From contig CAWDXD010000037.1 in the NCBI GenBank assembly GCA_963806145.1, forward strand, positions 1-64,000: 64,000 nucleotides of DNA. Reading direction: 5' to 3'. Below the pieces are notes generated by a model. It saw only the letters and a list, made by a program, of their open reading frames with translations, made no database searches and was not told the origin of the DNA. Positions 26,265 through 34,746 of the stretch are shown in pieces. The translations under genes were made by a program, and so were the position numbers. Within the stretch, counting starts at the first letter, position 1, and every line of letters starts with the position of its first letter. The DNA is from DASXKD01 sp963806145 (GTDB lineage Bacteria > Actinomycetota > Actinomycetes > Streptosporangiales > Streptosporangiaceae).

Positions 26265-28545
26265 GTGGTAGCGGACCTGATCCGCGCGCTGCTGGCCGGC
26301 GCGGCCGGGGCCGTGCTGCCCGGGTACTTCTGGGCTGCGGTGCTGCGGCCGACCAGCGGGCTGGGTGAGCGGCTGGCCTGGTCCACCGGGGTGTCGATGG
26401 CGTCGGTGCCGACCGTCGCAGTGATCCTCGCCAGGGTCACGCGCAGCGGCGTTGCGCTCTGGGTGGCGCTGGCGTCGGTGCTCATCGTGTTCGGCTCGGG
26501 CCTGCTCGTCTACTGGCTCAGGGGCCCGGCCCCCGGGACGGCGGCCCCGGTGCTGCGGATGCCGGAACCGACCCGGGATCCGCGGGTTCTCGGCCTGGTC
26601 GCCGTCGCGATCGCCCTCGGCCTGCTGATGATGCAGGCCCGCCGCCCGCCGGTCCTGGTGCTCGCGGTCATCGCGGTCGCGCTGATCGTCGGCGGTGCCC
26701 TGATGGCGTGGCCGCGCCCCGCCGGGCCCGCGGACTCTCCGCCGGCGCCATCCCCGGGGGGAGCGGGGTTCCTGTCGGCGCCGCCGCCCGCGCCGGAGCC
26801 CGCATCCCCGGCGCCGGCCGCTTCGGCGGGGCCATCGGGGTCCGAACCTGGCGCGGCCGGGCAGAGCGGGCCTGCCCCGGCGTCCCCGGCGCAGGGCCGG
26901 CCGGCTTCCGCAACAGCGCAGGCCGCAGCGGCCACCGCCGGGCCGGCGCCGGACCCGCGGCCGTTCGGCCTGCCGCTGCCGGTGGTACGGGACGGCGGCC
27001 TGGCGGTGATCCTGGTATTGACCGCGTGCCGTGTCTACTCCGGCGTGGTCCGGTTCGAGTGGCCGTACGTGAGCGGCGGGGACCAGTTCTCGCACGCTGT
27101 CATGGCCGAGCAGATGCTCGCGCACGGCCAGTACCCCGGCTACCTGATCTACCCGCCCGGGTTCTCCGCGCTCACCGCGGTCGTCTGCAGGTTCGCGGGC
27201 CTCACCCCGCTGGCGCTGTTCCCTGTGCTGGCACCGATGCTGCTCGTGGTCACCGCGCTCGGCGCCTACGCGCTGGCCACCAGGCTCTGGGGCTGGGAGT
27301 ACGGGCTCGGCGCGGCGGCGCTGTCCGGCCTGGTGCTGACCGGCGCGTTCAACGGCTTCGCCGAGGGCCGCTATCCGGACCTCATCTCCGCCTTCTTCCT
27401 GCTGGTGATGACCGTCGCGGCGCTGATCACGCTCTATGAGGCACCGACGGTGCGCTCCGCTGCTGCTGGTGACCGTGGTAGGCGCCTCCGCGGTGTTCTA
27501 TCACTCGGTCGCCACCCTGTACGCGGCGGTGCTGTTCGTCCTGGTGGCGCTGATCTGCCTGCCGTACCTGTTGCGCGGGCGGCACCGCCGCGAGACCCGG
27601 GCGCTGCTGCTGGCGCTGGCCGGGGTGGCGGTGCTGTCGGCCTGCTATGCGATCTACGTGTACAACCCCGGCGGAATCCTCGGCAGCAAGTCCTCCACAG
27701 GCGGCGCGGTGTCCATCGTGCTCGGCAGCCAGGCCCCCGCCTCCCAGGGAGCGCTGCTCAAGGAACTCGGGCCGCCGCTCGTGTGGTTCGGGATACTCGG
27801 GGTCGCCGCGCTCGCGGCGAGCCTGCGCTACCTGCGCCGCCCGGCCCAGGTGCTCACCGCGGCGACCGTCGTCGCCTGGTGCGTCGTGATGTACCTGGGC
27901 AGCCGGACGTCGCTGGACGGGTTCCCGCAGCGGTTCGAGCGCGACCTCGGCGCGCCCCTCTCGGTCATGGCGGCCTTCGGCCTCGGGCTGATCGTCCGTT
28001 CGCTGCCGATCCGCGGCGCCGCCTCACGAACGGCGCCAGCGCTGGCCGGCGTGGCGGCCGCCATCCTGGCCGCGGTGATGCTCCTCGCCCAGACGGGCCA
28101 CGCGGTGAAAGCCAGCGACCGGCCCGCGGGCGAACTGCTCACCCACCGAGTCGCCGCGGCGGGGCAGTGGCTGGCGCAGCACAACACCGGGGGCACGATC
28201 ATCTCGACGCCGTACCTGAACCCCGGGATCGGCAACCGGGCCGTCCTGGCCATGGGCGGCTACACCGGCTTGCAGTCCTACAGCCCGTTCCGGATCGCCC
28301 ACCCGCGCTCCCTGCCCACGGCGGGCAAGACCCCGCTGCTCGATTCGCAAGAGGTGCTGCTGCACCCGCAAAGCTGTCAGTCCGCGAACATCCTGGTGCG
28401 CCAGGACGTGCGTTATGTCGTGCTGTACCGGACCGGCAACGGCGCGGACCTGCCGGCGTTCGCCGCCGACCCGGCGCATTATCAGCAGGTGTTCGAGAAC
28501 CCGTCGGTGATCATCTACGCGACGCACCGGACCGGCTGCCGCTGA
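26265..28545 (+). pseudogene. GT-C-like polytopic membrane protein, frameshifted
   Basis: Two frames form one large membrane protein of about 760 residues. The first (GTG 26265 to about 27457) has TM helices, a long Pro/Ala-rich loop (about residues 150-235), then GGDQFSHAVMAEQM and YLIYPPGFSALTA, a pattern of luminal loops of GT-C glycosyltransferases. The second (27458-28545) continues with five or six TM helices, NPGGILGSKSS, and a soluble tail with WLAQHNTGGTIISTPYLN. Dropping one C in the TCCG at 27456-27459 joins them as VRS-LLLVTVVG. The substrate is unknown. Real decay and a base-calling insertion cannot be distinguished here. Confidence 0.65.
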
Positions 28546-28563
28546 CCATCCCGGCTGGCGAGG

Positions 28564-29373
28564 TCAGGAGGCGGGCCTGGTGGCGATGAGCACCGTGACG
28601 GCCAGCTCGGCAGACCGCGCCACTCGTGGGACCAGGCCGCCACGCCGGGCCGTATCGCAGCCTTGAGGTTCCTGCCGTTCGCTGGTCTCGACCAGCAGGC
28701 TGCCGCCGGCGGCCAGCCACAGCGAGGCCTCTGCGGCCACCCGGCGCAGGACGTCCAGGCCGTCGCCGCCGCCGTCCAGCGCGACCCGTGGCTCGTGCAG
28801 CCGGGCCTCGGCCGGCAACAGCCCGACCTCCTCGGTGGGCACGTAGGGCACGTTGGCGGTCAGGATGTCGACGCGGCCGCGCAGCGCGGCGGGCAGCGGC
28901 TCGAAGAGGTCACCGGAGTAGACGTGGCCGCCGGCCGCGGCGAGGTTGCGGCGGGCGCACCGCACCGCAGCGGAATCGATGTCCGCGGCGTGCAACTCGG
29001 CCGGGTCCAGGGCGGCGGCGAGCGCGGCGCCCACCGCGCCGGAACCGCAGCACAGGTCGACGATCACAGGGCGCGGCGGGGCGAGCCCAATAGCTTGGCG
29101 GACCAGGAACTCGGTCCGGCGGCGGGGCACGAAGACACCGGGATCCACGGCGATCCGCAGGCCGCAGAAGTCCGCCCAGCCGACGACGTGTTCCAGGGGC
29201 AGGCCGGAGGCCCGCCGGTCCACCATGGCGGTGAGCTCCGCCGGCGTCGTGGCCGCGGAGATGAGCAACTCCGCCTCATCCTCGGCGAACACGCAACCGG
29301 CGGACCGCAGCCTGGTGACGATGGCGGACCGGGAAACCGGGGAAGGGGTGACCGGCATGAGGGCGCCCGGCAA
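28564..29373 (-). CDS. putative protein N5-glutamine methyltransferase (HemK-like)
   Basis: A 269-residue SAM-dependent methyltransferase. Motif I is VDLCCGSGAVGAALA, with ADIDSAA as the acidic SAM-ribose loop; the catalytic motif reads NVPY where PrmC/HemK has NPPY, as in a separate actinobacterial clade annotated as putative N5-glutamine methyltransferase. An N-terminal helical domain (about 15-80) precedes it. Substrate may be a release factor or another protein; canonical prmC is expected elsewhere. ATG 29373 or 29358 may be used. It converges with the frameshifted membrane gene. Confidence 0.8.
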   Translation of the reverse strand: MPGALMPVTPSPVSRSAIVTRLRSAGCVFAEDEAELLISAATTPAELTAMVDRRASGLPLEHVVGWADFCGLRIAVDPGVFVPRRRTEFLVRQAIGLAPPRPVIVDLCCGSGAVGAALAAALDPAELHAADIDSAAVRCARRNLAAAGGHVYSGDLFEPLPAALRGRVDILTANVPYVPTEEVGLLPAEARLHEPRVALDGGGDGLDVLRRVAAEASLWLAAGGSLLVETSERQEPQGCDTARRGGLVPRVARSAELAVTVLIATRPAS

Positions 29374-29378
29374 CCAGG

Positions 29379-29993
29379 TCAGCGAGCGCCCGGGTCCCGC
29401 CGGGCGAACCTGTCGCGCCAGCGCGCGCCGCCGCGGCGCGGGGCATGCACGTGCACCCGGCCCGCGACAGTGAAGGCCCGGACCTCGATCAGCGGCGATC
29501 CGGCTGGCGTCGGCACTTGGCGGGTGGCCAGATCGGGCCGGACCCGGCCCGGCTGCCGGGAGTTGGTGAGCCTGACCTGGACCCGCTCCGGCACGACCAG
29601 GTGCAACTGGCCCCCGACCAGGGTCGTATGCAGGACGGTGTGCATGCCCTGGAGCAGCGCCTCGCGCAGGTCCAGGATCACCTGGCCGCCCACGACCGTC
29701 ACGGTGAGCCGGTCGGGCACCACCCAGCGCCCGTCCCGCTGCACGGTGGCGAAGAACGCGCTGACCGTCCGGGAGTCGTCTAGCTGGAGCGGCTGGCCGG
29801 CGGGTGACGCCAGATCCCTGGTCAGCGTGGCCAGCTCGCCGAGGGTCCGCGCCTGGTAGGCGCGCTCTACCCGGTGGGAATGCTCCTCGAGGGTGAGCCG
29901 CCCGTCACCCGCCGCTGCCGCAAGCACTCCCACGACCCGTTCCCTGTCGTCGTCGGAGGCGCGCAGATCGCTGGGTTTGCGTGCCGGGCTCAC
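29379..29993 (-). CDS. DUF1707 domain protein
   Basis: A 204-residue protein with an N-terminal DUF1707 domain (residues 7-60: DLRASDDDRERVVGVLAAA, RLTLEEHSHRVERAYQA) and a C-terminal beta-rich region about 75-190 resembling the cell-wall-active-antibiotics-response (LiaF-like) domain. No transmembrane segment. Function is unknown; some relatives respond to envelope stress. The GTG at 29993 has no close ribosome site. It precedes the methyltransferase gene by 5 bp. Confidence 0.8.
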   Translation of the reverse strand: MSPARKPSDLRASDDDRERVVGVLAAAAGDGRLTLEEHSHRVERAYQARTLGELATLTRDLASPAGQPLQLDDSRTVSAFFATVQRDGRWVVPDRLTVTVVGGQVILDLREALLQGMHTVLHTTLVGGQLHLVVPERVQVRLTNSRQPGRVRPDLATRQVPTPAGSPLIEVRAFTVAGRVHVHAPRRGGARWRDRFARRDPGAR

Positions 29994-30374
29994 CTAATGA
30001 AAATATCTGCCTCCGGCCAGCGCCGTCACCTCTACCGGGCGGGTGCGGGCCACCGCCCGGCGGGAGTGCATCGAGGCAGTCCGTCCCGGCCGGCTGCCAG
30101 ACCGTGATGCCGGGCAGTTCGCCCTCGCGCTGGCCCTCAGCATCGCGCTGGCCACCTCGACGGGCTACCCGGCCCTGACCAGCGCACTTGGCCCGCGCTG
30201 GCCCCGGCCGCGGTGCCCGGGGACCCGGTCTCTGCTTCCGCCGGCCCGGCTTTGCCGCAATCGGCGGCGGCAGCCTCTGCCCAGCCTGCCTGGCCTGGAT
30301 TAACGTTGGGCATGGCCTCTTTCTCTGTTAGTTCGCTAATAGCAATTAATGTCGAGTGAGGAGATCCGCAGCAG
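29994..30374. promoter_or_regulatory. divergent intergenic region with AT-rich candidate operator
   Basis: About 380 bp between the DUF1707 and MFS genes. Most is GC-rich and featureless, but 30325-30350 is markedly AT-rich and contains TTAGTTCGCTAA (30328-30339) running into GCTAATAGC (30335-30343). These short dyads, about 35 bp before the MFS start, look like a regulator site or promoter; the MarR-family gene at 33150 is a candidate partner. Inference only. Confidence 0.35.
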
Positions 30375-32279
30375 GTGAGCGAGTCGGCGAACGGCCAAGC
30401 GAAGGTACCTGGGCAGGGCGGCCCGGGCGGGCACAACGGCTCCGCCCCCGGCGGGGCGCCGCCCAGCGCTGAGACAGCCGGCGCCGGGCCCGGTGCCACC
30501 CCGAACGGCGTCGCGCCGAACGGCGCCACCAGACCCCGGGGTGCCTCCGCGAGGTTGCAAGGGACGCACTACAAGTGGCTGGCGCTGTCCAACACGACGC
30601 TGGGCATGCTGGCCGCCACGGTCAACGCGTCGATCGTGATCATCTCGCTGCCGGCCATCTTCCGCGGGATCAAGCTCAACCCGCTGACCCCGGGCAACGT
30701 CAGCTACCTGCTGTGGATGCTGATGGGTTACCTGGTCGTCTCCGCCGTCCTGGTGGTGACGCTGGGCAGGCTCGGCGACATCTACGGCCGGGTCAAGATG
30801 TACAACGCCGGGTTTGCGATCTTCACGCTGGGCGCCCTGTTCCTGCCGTTCGACCCGCTGACCGGGCCGTCCGGAGCGCTGTGGCTGATCGGTTTTCGGG
30901 TGATCCAGGCCTTCGGCGGGGCGATGCTGATGGCCAACGCCCCGGCGATCCTGACCGACGCGTTCCCCTCCAACCAGCGCGGCACCGCGATGGGCATCAA
31001 CCAGGTGGCCGGCATCTCCGGCATGTTCTTCGGCCTGATCCTCGGCGGGGTGCTGGCCGCGGTCGACTGGCGCCTGGTGTTCATCGTGTCGGTACCGATC
31101 GGCATCATCGGCACCATCTGGTCCTACCTGAGCCTGCGCGAGGTGGGGATCCGAACGCCGGCCCGGATCGACTGGCTCGGCAACGTCACGTTCGCGATCG
31201 GCCTGATCGCGCTGCTGGTCGGCATCACCTACGGCCTGCTGCCCTACGGCGGGCACTCGATGGGCTGGACCAGCCCGCTGGTGCTGGGCGGCATATTCGG
31301 CGGCATCGCCATGCTGATGGTGTTCTGCCTCATCGAGACGCGGGTCGCCACGCCCATGTTCGACCTGCACCTGATGAAGATCCGGGCCTTCGCTGCCGGG
31401 ATCAGCGCCACCCTGCTCGCCTCGATCGCCCGCGGCGGGCTGCAGTTCATGCTGATCATCTGGCTGCAGGGCATCTGGCTGCCGCTGCACGGCTACGACT
31501 TCAAAGACACCCCGCTGTGGGCGGGCATCTTCCTGCTGCCGCTGACCGGCGGGTTCGTCGTTTCCGGACCGGTGTCCGGCTGGCTGTCGGACAAGCACGG
31601 GGCCCGCTGGTTCGCCTCCGGCGGCCTGCTGGTCTCCGCGCTGGCGTTCGCCGGCCTGCTGGTCATCCCCACCAACTTCAGCTACTGGGAGTTCGCAGTG
31701 CTGATCTTCGTGGCGGGCGCGGGAATGGGCCTGTTCTCGGCGCCAAATGCGGCCGGGATCATGAACAGCGTCCCGGCCAAGCAGCGTGGCGCCGCATCCG
31801 GCATGCTCGCCACGTTCCAGAACTCCGGCTTCGTGCTGTCCATCGGGATCTTCTTTACCCTGATGATCGCCGGGCTGGCCGCCACCCTGCCAAGCACCCT
31901 CACCCACGGGCTGGCCGCCCAGGGCGTGCCGCACGCCATCGCATTCAAGATCGGCTCACTGCCCCCGGTCGGCAGCCTTTTCGCCGCCTTCCTCGGCTAC
32001 AACCCCGTCGCCCAGCTGCTCGGCCCGACCGGCGCCCTGGCCCACCTGCCCGCCAGCCACGTCGCGGTGCTCACCGGCAAGGTGTTCTTCCCGCAGCTCA
32101 TCTCCGGCCCGTTCCACCACGGCCTGAACATCGTGTTCGTCATGGCGATCTGCCTGCTCGTCATCGCGTCCGGGGTGTCCCTGCTGCGCGGCGGCCGGTA
32201 CGTGCACGAGGAGCAGGAGCCCGCAGCGACGCCGGAGAGCGCCGGGCAGGCCGCACTGGAACGCACCGGGCGCGCCTGA
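30375..32279 (+). CDS. MFS drug exporter, DHA2 family (14 TM)
   Basis: A 634-residue proton-driven exporter. After a 60-residue Gly/Ala/Pro tail come about 14 transmembrane helices. Motif A is VTLGRLGDIYGRVKMYNAG after TM2; motif C-like GISGMFFGLILGGVLAAVDWR lies in TM5. A large extracellular loop between TM13 and TM14 (about residues 515-580) is longer than usual. The start is GTG at 30375 with GAGGAG upstream. Substrate unknown; a MarR-family regulator is encoded 870 bp downstream on the other strand. Confidence 0.88.
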   Translation: MSESANGQAKVPGQGGPGGHNGSAPGGAPPSAETAGAGPGATPNGVAPNGATRPRGASARLQGTHYKWLALSNTTLGMLAATVNASIVIISLPAIFRGIKLNPLTPGNVSYLLWMLMGYLVVSAVLVVTLGRLGDIYGRVKMYNAGFAIFTLGALFLPFDPLTGPSGALWLIGFRVIQAFGGAMLMANAPAILTDAFPSNQRGTAMGINQVAGISGMFFGLILGGVLAAVDWRLVFIVSVPIGIIGTIWSYLSLREVGIRTPARIDWLGNVTFAIGLIALLVGITYGLLPYGGHSMGWTSPLVLGGIFGGIAMLMVFCLIETRVATPMFDLHLMKIRAFAAGISATLLASIARGGLQFMLIIWLQGIWLPLHGYDFKDTPLWAGIFLLPLTGGFVVSGPVSGWLSDKHGARWFASGGLLVSALAFAGLLVIPTNFSYWEFAVLIFVAGAGMGLFSAPNAAGIMNSVPAKQRGAASGMLATFQNSGFVLSIGIFFTLMIAGLAATLPSTLTHGLAAQGVPHAIAFKIGSLPPVGSLFAAFLGYNPVAQLLGPTGALAHLPASHVAVLTGKVFFPQLISGPFHHGLNIVFVMAICLLVIASGVSLLRGGRYVHEEQEPAATPESAGQAALERTGRA

Positions 32280-32363
32280 CCCCAGCGGGCCCTGACCGGC
32301 CACGGCGGAAGCGGCCGCCGACCAGCGCAGAAGCGGCCGCCGTCGGCCACGGCGGTAGCGGCC

Positions 32364-32443
32364 CGCCGCCGGCCACGGCGGAGGTGGCGGGCCTGCGCCG
32401 CTGACGGCGACCCGGCAGGCTCGCGATCGCGACCTCGGCGGGT
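32364..32443. repeat. 80-bp direct repeat, copy 1
   Basis: Nearly identical to 32455-32536, differing by small indels (GCCTGCGCCG against GCCTGCCGCCG). It follows shorter partial units at 32295-32363 built on CGGCCACGGCGG. Both copies end in the self-complementary stretch TCGCGATCGCGA, which can form a hairpin. No coding function is evident. Confidence 0.8.
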
Positions 32444-32454
32444 AGTCGCACGGC

Positions 32455-32536
32455 CGCCGCCGGCCACGGCGGAGGTGGCGGGCCTGCCGCCGCTGACGGC
32501 GACCCGGCAGGCTCGCGATCGCGACCTCGGCCGGGT
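32455..32536. repeat. 80-bp direct repeat, copy 2
   Basis: Second copy, 91 bp downstream of the first. It ends about 50 bp before the truncated ABC-permease sequence, so the duplication may mark the deletion or rearrangement end that removed the rest of that operon. Confidence 0.8.
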
Positions 32537-32586
32537 TGAGTCGACCACGGTTCACGCCGAAACGAGTCCCTGGAGCAGCTCCACCA

Positions 32587-32891
32587 TGGGTGTATGCCTG
32601 TCCATGAGCATCGCCGGGCTCGCCCTGTCCCGCGACCGGCTCATGGGCATCGGGCAGGCCATCACCATGCCGCTGTTCTTCAGCTCCAACGCGCTCTACC
32701 CGGAGCGGTTCATGCCCGGCTGGCTCCAGGCAATCAGCAAGGTTAACCCGCTGTCCTACGAGGTCAACGCGCTCCGTGGGCTGCTCATAGGCCTGCCGAC
32801 CAACCTCGCCCTCGATTTCGGAGTGCTGGCCGGGGCTACCACAGCCGCCATCACCGTGGCTTCACTACTCCTCCCCCGGCTCGCCAAGTAA
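32587..32891 (+). pseudogene. C-terminal fragment of an ABC-2 type transporter permease
   Basis: About 100 residues matching only the end of a DrrB-type ABC-2 permease: SIAGLALSRDRLMGIGQAIT, MPLFFSSNALYPERFMPGW, and KVNPLSYEVNALRGLL, then a final transmembrane helix. A functional permease is about 250-290 residues, and no partner ATPase gene is present. Upstream of 32587 the frame dissolves into repeat sequence. I read it as the remnant of a deleted exporter operon. A hairpin terminator still follows it. Confidence 0.75.
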
Positions 32892-32908
32892 CCAAGAATT
32901 CAGGCATC

Positions 32909-32933
32909 CCCCCGTCGACCGGATCGACGGGGG
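32909..32933 (+). terminator. rho-independent-type hairpin
   Basis: A perfect ten-base stem (CCCCCGTCGA / TCGACGGGGG) with a five-base loop, 18 bp after the stop of the ABC-permease fragment. No U-run follows, as is usual in actinobacteria. Confidence 0.7.
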
Positions 32934-33011
32934 ACGTATCAACCGTCGGGACCCCGCAGGCCCGGCCGACAGCGCCGACGGGCCGACGCGCCCGGGCGCG
33001 GATTGAGTCGT

Positions 33012-33069
33012 TTGTGGTGGTTGGCACGCCAACCACATTCTTTTGTAGGTGGAGTGCCAACCACCACAA
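33012..33069. repeat. 58-bp inverted-repeat element
   Basis: Perfect 16-base arms (TTGTGGTGGTTGGCAC at 33012-33027; complement at 33054-33069) around a 26-bp loop. The left arm also pairs with an internal GCCAACCAC (33029-33037), so two alternative foldings exist. The right half (TGTAGGTGGAGTGCCAAC and on) recurs at 53203-53228. It may be a miniature mobile or REP-like element; no transposase is present. Confidence 0.75.
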
Positions 33070-33149
33070 TCACCGGGACGCCAACGGCTGGGGGGCGGTT
33101 CAGCGGAGCCCGGCCGGGCGATGTTGCCCGGATATGCGGGTGGGCAGGC

Positions 33150-33743
33150 TCAGGCCATGTAGCGCTCGCGGGCCGCGTTGCCGACCGGGCAGCCGCCTTC
33201 GGCGCCGCGGCACGCTCCGGTGTCGCACAGGCGGCACATCCAGCGCACCGCCCCCGGCCCGCGCATCAGGCCGACCAGCATCGTGCCCAGGATCCGGCGC
33301 AGCGCGTCCCGGTCGTCGCGGGACAGCCTGGCGAGCGCGCTCTCGAGGACTTCGGCCCGGGCCGCGGCGACCCGGTGCGCCGCGGCCTGGCCGGCCTGCG
33401 TCAGCGTCACCGACGTGGACCGGCCGTCGCTGCCACGCCCGCGTTCGACATGGCCCGACTCCGCCATCCGGTCGACCAGCCGCACCGTCCCTGAGGAGGT
33501 CAGCCCGAGCACCTGGCGCAGCAGGTCCACGGTGGGCCGGTCGAGGAAGTGCAGCAGCGCGCAGAGCGCGGCGGCCGCCGACTCCGGCCTGCCGCCCGCA
33601 TCGGCCATGGTGTCGGCCATCCGGTCGGCGATCGTCAGCGACAGCGCGCCGAGCAGGTTCGCCGTCTGGTCGATCGCAGGGCCGGCCGGCTGCATCGCGG
33701 GCCCGGCTGCTTGCATCGCGGGCGCGGTCGGCTGCTCAGTCAA
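33150..33743 (-). CDS. MarR-family transcriptional regulator with Cys-rich C-terminus
   Basis: A 197-residue winged-helix regulator. The core (about 20-150) has ALLHFLDRPTVDLLRQVLGL, a recognition-helix region SSGTVRLVDRMAESG and the wing GRGSDGRSTSVTLT. The last 30 residues carry CRLCDTGACRGAEGGCP, a four-cysteine tail seen in a subset of actinobacterial MarR proteins, possibly redox- or metal-sensing. The TTG start at 33743 overlaps the stop of the upstream DUF3224 gene by 8 bp. A longer start at 33788 lies inside that gene. It probably controls its own operon and perhaps the 30375 exporter. Confidence 0.8.
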   Translation of the reverse strand: MTEQPTAPAMQAAGPAMQPAGPAIDQTANLLGALSLTIADRMADTMADAGGRPESAAAALCALLHFLDRPTVDLLRQVLGLTSSGTVRLVDRMAESGHVERGRGSDGRSTSVTLTQAGQAAAHRVAAARAEVLESALARLSRDDRDALRRILGTMLVGLMRGPGAVRWMCRLCDTGACRGAEGGCPVGNAARERYMA

Positions 33744-34134
33744 GCTCGTAGTCGAACGTGAAGGTGCCCGGCGGCGTAGTGGTCGCAACGGCCGTGCCGG
33801 AGCCGCGCAGCCCGGCCAGGCCCCCGGTGCCGGAGCCGGGGATCACCCGCCAGGTGCCGCTGGCCGCGCCGTCGGCGAAGGCGCCGTCGGCCACCATGAC
33901 GCAGGTGCCTGACCGGCCCGCGAGCTGGGCGGACACATGCTGCAGGCCGGTGTACTCGGCGGTGCCGTCGGCACGGTAGAACATCAGCGCCTCCCAGCTC
34001 GCCTCCCCCTCGATGTCGCCGCTGAGCCGGTAGCCGACCCTGGCCCTGGTGAGCTTCGCCTTGCCGTCCAGTTCCTGGTAGGTCTCCTCGTCCCAGGACG
34101 CGACCGTGAACGTGCCCTCGGCCCGTGCCGTCAT
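33736..34134 (-). CDS. DUF3224 protein
   Basis: A 132-residue beta-barrel-like protein of the DUF3224 family: GTFTVASWDEETYQEL at the N-terminus, GYRLSGDIEGEASWEALMFY in the middle and a C-terminal GTFTFDYELD. Such proteins commonly pair with MarR/TetR regulators; biochemical role unknown. Translationally coupled to the MarR gene downstream. A palindromic operator-like site lies 56 bp upstream. Confidence 0.85.
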   Translation of the reverse strand: MTARAEGTFTVASWDEETYQELDGKAKLTRARVGYRLSGDIEGEASWEALMFYRADGTAEYTGLQHVSAQLAGRSGTCVMVADGAFADGAASGTWRVIPGSGTGGLAGLRGSGTAVATTTPPGTFTFDYELD

Positions 34135-34189
34135 CGCTGGCTCCTCTCCGCGCGATCTTCCCGATGCGCGATACCCCGTTGCAGATTGA

Positions 34190-34204
34190 TGTGTGAGTCA
34201 CACA
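34190..34204. promoter_or_regulatory. candidate operator of the DUF3224-MarR operon
   Basis: TGTGTGA-G-TCACACA, a perfect 7+1+7 palindrome 56 bp before the DUF3224 ATG. Its position and symmetry fit autorepression by the MarR protein of the same operon. Confidence 0.5.
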
Positions 34205-34371
34205 CTAATATGCGCGGAGGACGGGGCGCGGGCCGGCCCCTCATGTGGGGCGGCGAACTGCCCCTTGCCGGAGATCAGTTGCGCTCAGGGATCAGTCCGG
34301 CCAGGGACCCGGGCCCCTTGCCGGGGACCAGTTCCGCCGACGGGTCAGTCCGGCCAGGGACCGGGCTCTGC

Positions 34372-34596
34372 TCAGGCCTCCCCGGGCTGGTGCGTGCCCC
34401 CGCCCAGCGCGGCGCGCAGCAGGTTCTCCGCGGCATCGACAGCCGTGCGCGCGGTGATCACGTTGGTATGGGCCCGATCCAGCTCACCCAGCTGGATGCA
34501 GTCGAAGGCCACCCGGGAGTCATGGATCGCGAGCTCCAGTTGCCTGGCTGCCTCATCGATGTCCACCGGACTGGTGCCTGCCTCGGGAATGCTCAT
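34372..34596 (-). CDS. small helical protein of unknown function
   Basis: A 74-residue acidic protein (DEAARQLELAIHDSRVAFDC, then LDRAHTNVITARTAVDAAEN), predicted to be two or three helices. AAGGA stands about ten bases before the ATG and the composition is coding-like, so I accept it. I do not recognise a family. It is divergent from the fumarase gene. Confidence 0.6.
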   Translation of the reverse strand: MSIPEAGTSPVDIDEAARQLELAIHDSRVAFDCIQLGELDRAHTNVITARTAVDAAENLLRAALGGGTHQPGEA

Positions 34597-34704
34597 CGGC
34601 CGCCATCCTTAAGACTGCTGCACCGAGCCGGATGCCGGTGCTGCCATCGGAGTTCCCCGCCGGATCGCATGCATTCATCCTCTGCCTCGGCCCGGCACGC
34701 GACC

Positions 34705-34710
34705 TACGAT
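34705..34710 (+). promoter_or_regulatory. candidate -10 box of the fumarase gene
   Basis: TACGAT, 36 bp before the fumarase ATG, in the short divergent gap. No clear -35. A ribosome site GAGGAAG lies between it and the start. Confidence 0.3.
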
Positions 34711-34746
34711 AAGACGTCCAGCCCCACCGCACGAGGAAGTGCCTGA

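Noticed and set aside
26202..28589. Single 795-residue protein from the longest frame
   Set aside because: After about 27457 the frame turns into Arg/Gly-rich shadow sequence while the +1 frame carries clear transmembrane helices; treated as a frameshifted gene.
33012..33069. Terminal inverted repeats of an insertion sequence
   Set aside because: Arms are only 26 bp apart and no transposase sequence is present; kept as a palindromic repeat instead.
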